This document shows positions 61,281 through 64,000 of a stretch of DNA of 64,000 bases, piece after piece (the first letter of the stretch is position 1; the number at the start of each line of letters is the position of its first letter). The translations under genes and the position numbers were made by a program. This DNA is from Aureococcus anophagefferens (lineage: Eukaryota; Sar; Pelagophyceae; Pelagomonadales; Pelagomonadaceae): assembly GCF_000186865.1 (NCBI RefSeq), contig NW_008705577.1, positions 223,947-287,946 of the forward strand, given 5' to 3'. A model generated the notes under the pieces. It was given only the letters and a program-made list of their open reading frames with translations, had not been told where the DNA came from and searched no databases.

Positions 61281-63137
61281 TCAGTCGACGTAGAGGTTCC
61301 AGACGAAGATGACGCCGTCCTCGCCGACGGTGACGAGCTGCTTGTCGTCCGGGGAGAACTTGAGGTCGCGGATGGCGCCGCTGTGGCCGACGACGCTCGC
61401 GAGGAGCTTGTGGCCCGGCGCGGTCTCGTACAACTTCAGGAGCTTCTTCGTGCCGCCCGTGGCGACGACGAGCCCGGAGTTGGAGACGGCGACGCAGGAC
61501 GCCTCGTCGGACTGGTCGTCGCTGAGGTCCACGGCCTCGAGGAAGTTCTGGTCGCGGAGGTCCCAGCGCGTGAGCCGCTTCTCCTGCCCGACCGTGAAGA
61601 CGTTCGTCTGGTCCTTCGATAGCGCGATGGAGTTGATGCCGCCCATGCGCTGCGTGTGGGACGTCATGCGCTTCTCGTTGCGCAGCTCCCAGCAGAGGAA
61701 GCTCCGGTCCCGCGAGCAGCTGAGCGCGTGGAGGTCGTCCTCGTACAAAGCCAAGCCCGTGACCATGGACCGGTGCTCCTTGAGGTGGGACACGAGCTCG
61801 CGGCTCCGCAGCTCCCAGACGCGCACGTCGCCCTCGCCGCCGCCCGTCATGATGAAGCGCTGGTTGTTCGCGAGGACTAAAGCGGAGACGCCGCCGCGGT
61901 GCGCGTGGTCGATGAGCCAGAGCGGCGTCGACGTGTCCGACTCGTGCGCGCGGATCTTGCCGTCGGACCAGCCCGAGATGAGGAAGTCGAGGGTGTAGAC
62001 GACGCAGGTCGGCTCGCCGGCGTCGCGGACGTGCACGTGGGCCGACGCCTTGTAGTCGTTCGCGTCCCAGATGCGGAGCGTGTCGTCGAGCGACGCCGTC
62101 GCGAACTTGTCGCTCGAGTCGGCGCTGTAGGCGACGGCGACGACGGGCCGCGCGTGGTTCTCGCAGACGAGCAGGGCCTTGCCCAGGTCGCCCCGGAGCC
62201 GGTAGATGGCGCCCGACGCGACGCCCGCGATGAGCTCGCCGCGGTCCGGCGAGAACGAGAGCGCGACGACGGCGCCGGGCAGCTGGACCTGGGCGACGTC
62301 GTGCAGCTTCGCGTCGAAGGCCGTCACCGTGCCGTCGCCGCCGCCCGTGACGAGGCCGCCGTCGGGCTTGGCCAGCAGCGACTCGACGCCGCTCCGGCTC
62401 GCGAAGACCGTCGTCCCGGACGCGGACCGCTTCCGCACGTTCACCAACGTAAAATCGCCGGACGTCGTGCCGCAGTAGATGGTCTCCCGGTCCTCGCTGA
62501 ACTCGACCCAGGTCATCTCGCGCACCGTGCAGCCCCGGCCGTCCGTGGACACGCGCTCCGACGACAGCTCGCCGCTGTAGGGGTTCAACGACCAGAGGCT
62601 GAGCTTCTTGCCGCCCGCCGTGCAGAAGAGGTAGTCCTGCGTGTCCCGCCGCTTCACGTCCTTGACGAAGCCGCCCCAGGCGACGCAGACCGTCGGCGAC
62701 GGCTCCGCGGACACCATCGTCACGATGCAGCCGTTCGCCATGTCCCAGACGAGGAGCTTGCCGTCGTCGACGTTGCCTACCGTGCAGAGCAGGAGCTCGT
62801 CGTGGGAGAACGCCAAAGCGCTCACGGCGTGGTCGTGCTCGCTCAGCCGGAACAGCAGGCTCTTGCGCTCGTAGTCCCATACGATCGCGTCCGCGTTCTC
62901 GCCGCGCTGCCCCGACGCGACGAGCGCGCCCTTGGCGCTCATGGCCACGCAGGTGATGCTGTCGTCGTGGCCCCGGAGGAAGGCCTGCGCGTGCGGGTCC
63001 TCGAAGTCGCAGACGACGATGGACGCCCCGGCGGCGTAGAGGTACTCGCGCCCATTCGGGTGGTAGTGGAGGCCGCCCCGCAGGGCGCTGAGCCCGATGG
63101 CGTGCTCCAACTCGATGGGCAGGTCCTCCGCCGGCAT
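61281..63137 (-). CDS. CFAP52: Cilia- and flagella-associated protein 52 (WDR16)
   Basis: 618 residues from ATG 63137; an upstream Met at 63221 would add a basic 28 residues. CFAP52 is a conserved WD40 double-propeller protein of motile cilia (inner junction of doublet microtubules). Landmarks: LRGGLHYHPNGREYLY start, FLRGHDDSITCVAMSAKG, KADIVWDYERK-type AIVWDYERKSLLFRLS, the signature ISGWSDGKIRAHESDTSTPL, HRGGVSALVLANNQRFIMTG, GGEGDVRVWEL, LKEHRSMVTGLALYE, and end GHSGAIRDLKFSPDDKQL. At least 12 WD repeats can be counted. Its presence indicates a species, or an ancestor, with a flagellated stage. Confidence 0.93.
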   Translation of the reverse strand: MPAEDLPIELEHAIGLSALRGGLHYHPNGREYLYAAGASIVVCDFEDPHAQAFLRGHDDSITCVAMSAKGALVASGQRGENADAIVWDYERKSLLFRLSEHDHAVSALAFSHDELLLCTVGNVDDGKLLVWDMANGCIVTMVSAEPSPTVCVAWGGFVKDVKRRDTQDYLFCTAGGKKLSLWSLNPYSGELSSERVSTDGRGCTVREMTWVEFSEDRETIYCGTTSGDFTLVNVRKRSASGTTVFASRSGVESLLAKPDGGLVTGGGDGTVTAFDAKLHDVAQVQLPGAVVALSFSPDRGELIAGVASGAIYRLRGDLGKALLVCENHARPVVAVAYSADSSDKFATASLDDTLRIWDANDYKASAHVHVRDAGEPTCVVYTLDFLISGWSDGKIRAHESDTSTPLWLIDHAHRGGVSALVLANNQRFIMTGGGEGDVRVWELRSRELVSHLKEHRSMVTGLALYEDDLHALSCSRDRSFLCWELRNEKRMTSHTQRMGGINSIALSKDQTNVFTVGQEKRLTRWDLRDQNFLEAVDLSDDQSDEASCVAVSNSGLVVATGGTKKLLKLYETAPGHKLLASVVGHSGAIRDLKFSPDDKQLVTVGEDGVIFVWNLYVD

Positions 63138-63421
63138 GGCGGCGGCGACGCGCACGCGACGCGAGCCGCGACCGTCGAGACCGCGGCGACGGCGCGCGCG
63201 GGCAGCGCCAAACTCGTCCAACCGACTGCGCGTGTGTTGATACTGAGGCCAAGGTGATTTTTCAGGTATCCATCTGAAGCAGCCCCGACACGAGGATAGT
63301 CGGTACTTCTCGAGGACGCCCCGCTCTGCGGGGCTGGGCTCGCGCTTCTTAGCTTAGGCCCGGGCGCCGGTCGCGCTGCGTCCGCGCCGGCGGGCCGCGT
63401 CCCCGACCCCGCCGTCGCGCC

Positions 63422-64000
63422 ATGTTCCGCAGCTCGGGCGTCTTCGACAGCCCCGAGCAGCTGTGCTACCAGAGCCGCATGCAGTACGTCAAGGGCCACG
63501 TCGAGACCTACGACCCGGAGTGGTCGCTGGCGGGCATGACGAAGCGCGAGAACGCCGCGCCGCGGAAGCACGTCTGGACGCTGGAGAAGCCCGAGCACAT
63601 GCGGCCCCGGAACCCGACGCTCCGGTCGCCGACGGTGAAGCGGCGGCCGAGCTCCGCGCCCGCGGCCCGGCGGAAGAACGGGGGCCAGGTGCCCATCCAG
63701 AGCTACAAATCGCTGCTCCAGCATTCCCGGGACCGGCGCGACGACGCCACCGGGAAGCTCGCCGGCGTGGGCGACGTCGTCGACGCCGCGCTCATCCGCG
63801 GCGTGCAGGAGCGGAAGCACATGCGCGCGGGCCGCGAGGGCCCGGGCCGCGACACGATCCAGCGCAACTTCGCGCAGGCGCTGCTCGGCAACGACCCCAA
63901 GGGCCGGCGCATGCCCGTGCGCGCGGACCGGCGGCTCGAGTTCATGCGGTCCGTCGGCGAACGGAAGCGGGACCTCGCCGCCAAGGTGCTGGCCAAGGAG
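63422..64000 (+). CDS. Basic protein, 3' end outside the window
   Basis: From ATG 63422 the frame is open for 193 codons to the last base. The start MFRSSGVFDSPEQLCYQSRM is followed by Arg/Lys-rich polar sequence (LRSPTVKRRPSSAPAARRKN), a stretch QSYKSLLQHSRDRRDD and VGDVVDAALIRGVQERKHMR. Codon use is strongly GC-ending and continuous, so it is real coding although no domain is recognised. It is divergent from CFAP52 (about 285 bp between starts), so a ciliary role is possible by shared promoter, as a guess only. Confidence 0.7.
   Translation, partial: MFRSSGVFDSPEQLCYQSRMQYVKGHVETYDPEWSLAGMTKRENAAPRKHVWTLEKPEHMRPRNPTLRSPTVKRRPSSAPAARRKNGGQVPIQSYKSLLQHSRDRRDDATGKLAGVGDVVDAALIRGVQERKHMRAGREGPGRDTIQRNFAQALLGNDPKGRRMPVRADRRLEFMRSVGERKRDLAAKVLAKE

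Overview
This is nuclear DNA of a GC-rich, gene-dense photosynthetic protist, most likely a stramenopile alga of the pelagophyte type (Aureococcus-like). The evidence: spliceosomal introns; beta-tubulin, mitochondrial ATP synthase beta and a ciliary WD40 protein; plastid-type N-termini (signal peptide plus a following F/Y-A-P type motif) on triosephosphate isomerase and an S1-domain protein; Pro-Thr-rich surface proteins; and four introner elements, a type of intron-making DNA transposon known from Aureococcus. The species itself is an inference.

Layout. 0-8.6 kb: end of a PYG-rich gene, IMP3, a twin-CX9C protein, a Tudor-like protein, a secretory or plastid PDZ protein, an unresolved coiled-coil frame and a GC-rich repeat block. 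8.6-17 kb: one very long surface-protein gene with five Cys-rich GGDGWG cassettes between Pro-Thr linkers. 17.7-20.5 kb: a CPSF30-like zinc-finger protein, a PHD plus double TALE-homeodomain protein, and a signal-peptide protein. 20.5-22.6 kb: no convincing gene. 22.8-27.1 kb: a predicted receptor with signal peptide, Pro-Thr stalk, MAM domain, transmembrane helix and cytosolic AGC-type kinase. 27.3-47.2 kb: compact, mostly intronless housekeeping and signalling genes. 47.4-58.9 kb: plastid TPI, beta-tubulin, UBLCP1, an eight-repeat annexin, a SWIB-RING protein, a membrane protein and ATP synthase beta. 59.3-64 kb: an M20 dipeptidase, CFAP52 and a gene cut by the right edge.

Genes alternate strand with very short spacers; one convergent pair shares bases in its stop codons. 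There is no operon logic. The coherent themes are cell-surface Pro-Thr proteins, plastid-targeted proteins, and intron birth by transposition. Four introns are nearly complete 180-204 bp mobile elements flanked by 8-bp target duplications (three exact, one 7 of 8). In each, the 5' splice site lies in the duplicated target and the 3' AG is the last dinucleotide of the element. One copy is reversed relative to its host gene and still fits as an intron. Several other introns only restore the frame if a GC-AG boundary is used, often beginning GCGCG.

All spliced models were made by hand from frame, splice dinucleotides and protein conservation. No database search or transcript evidence was available.
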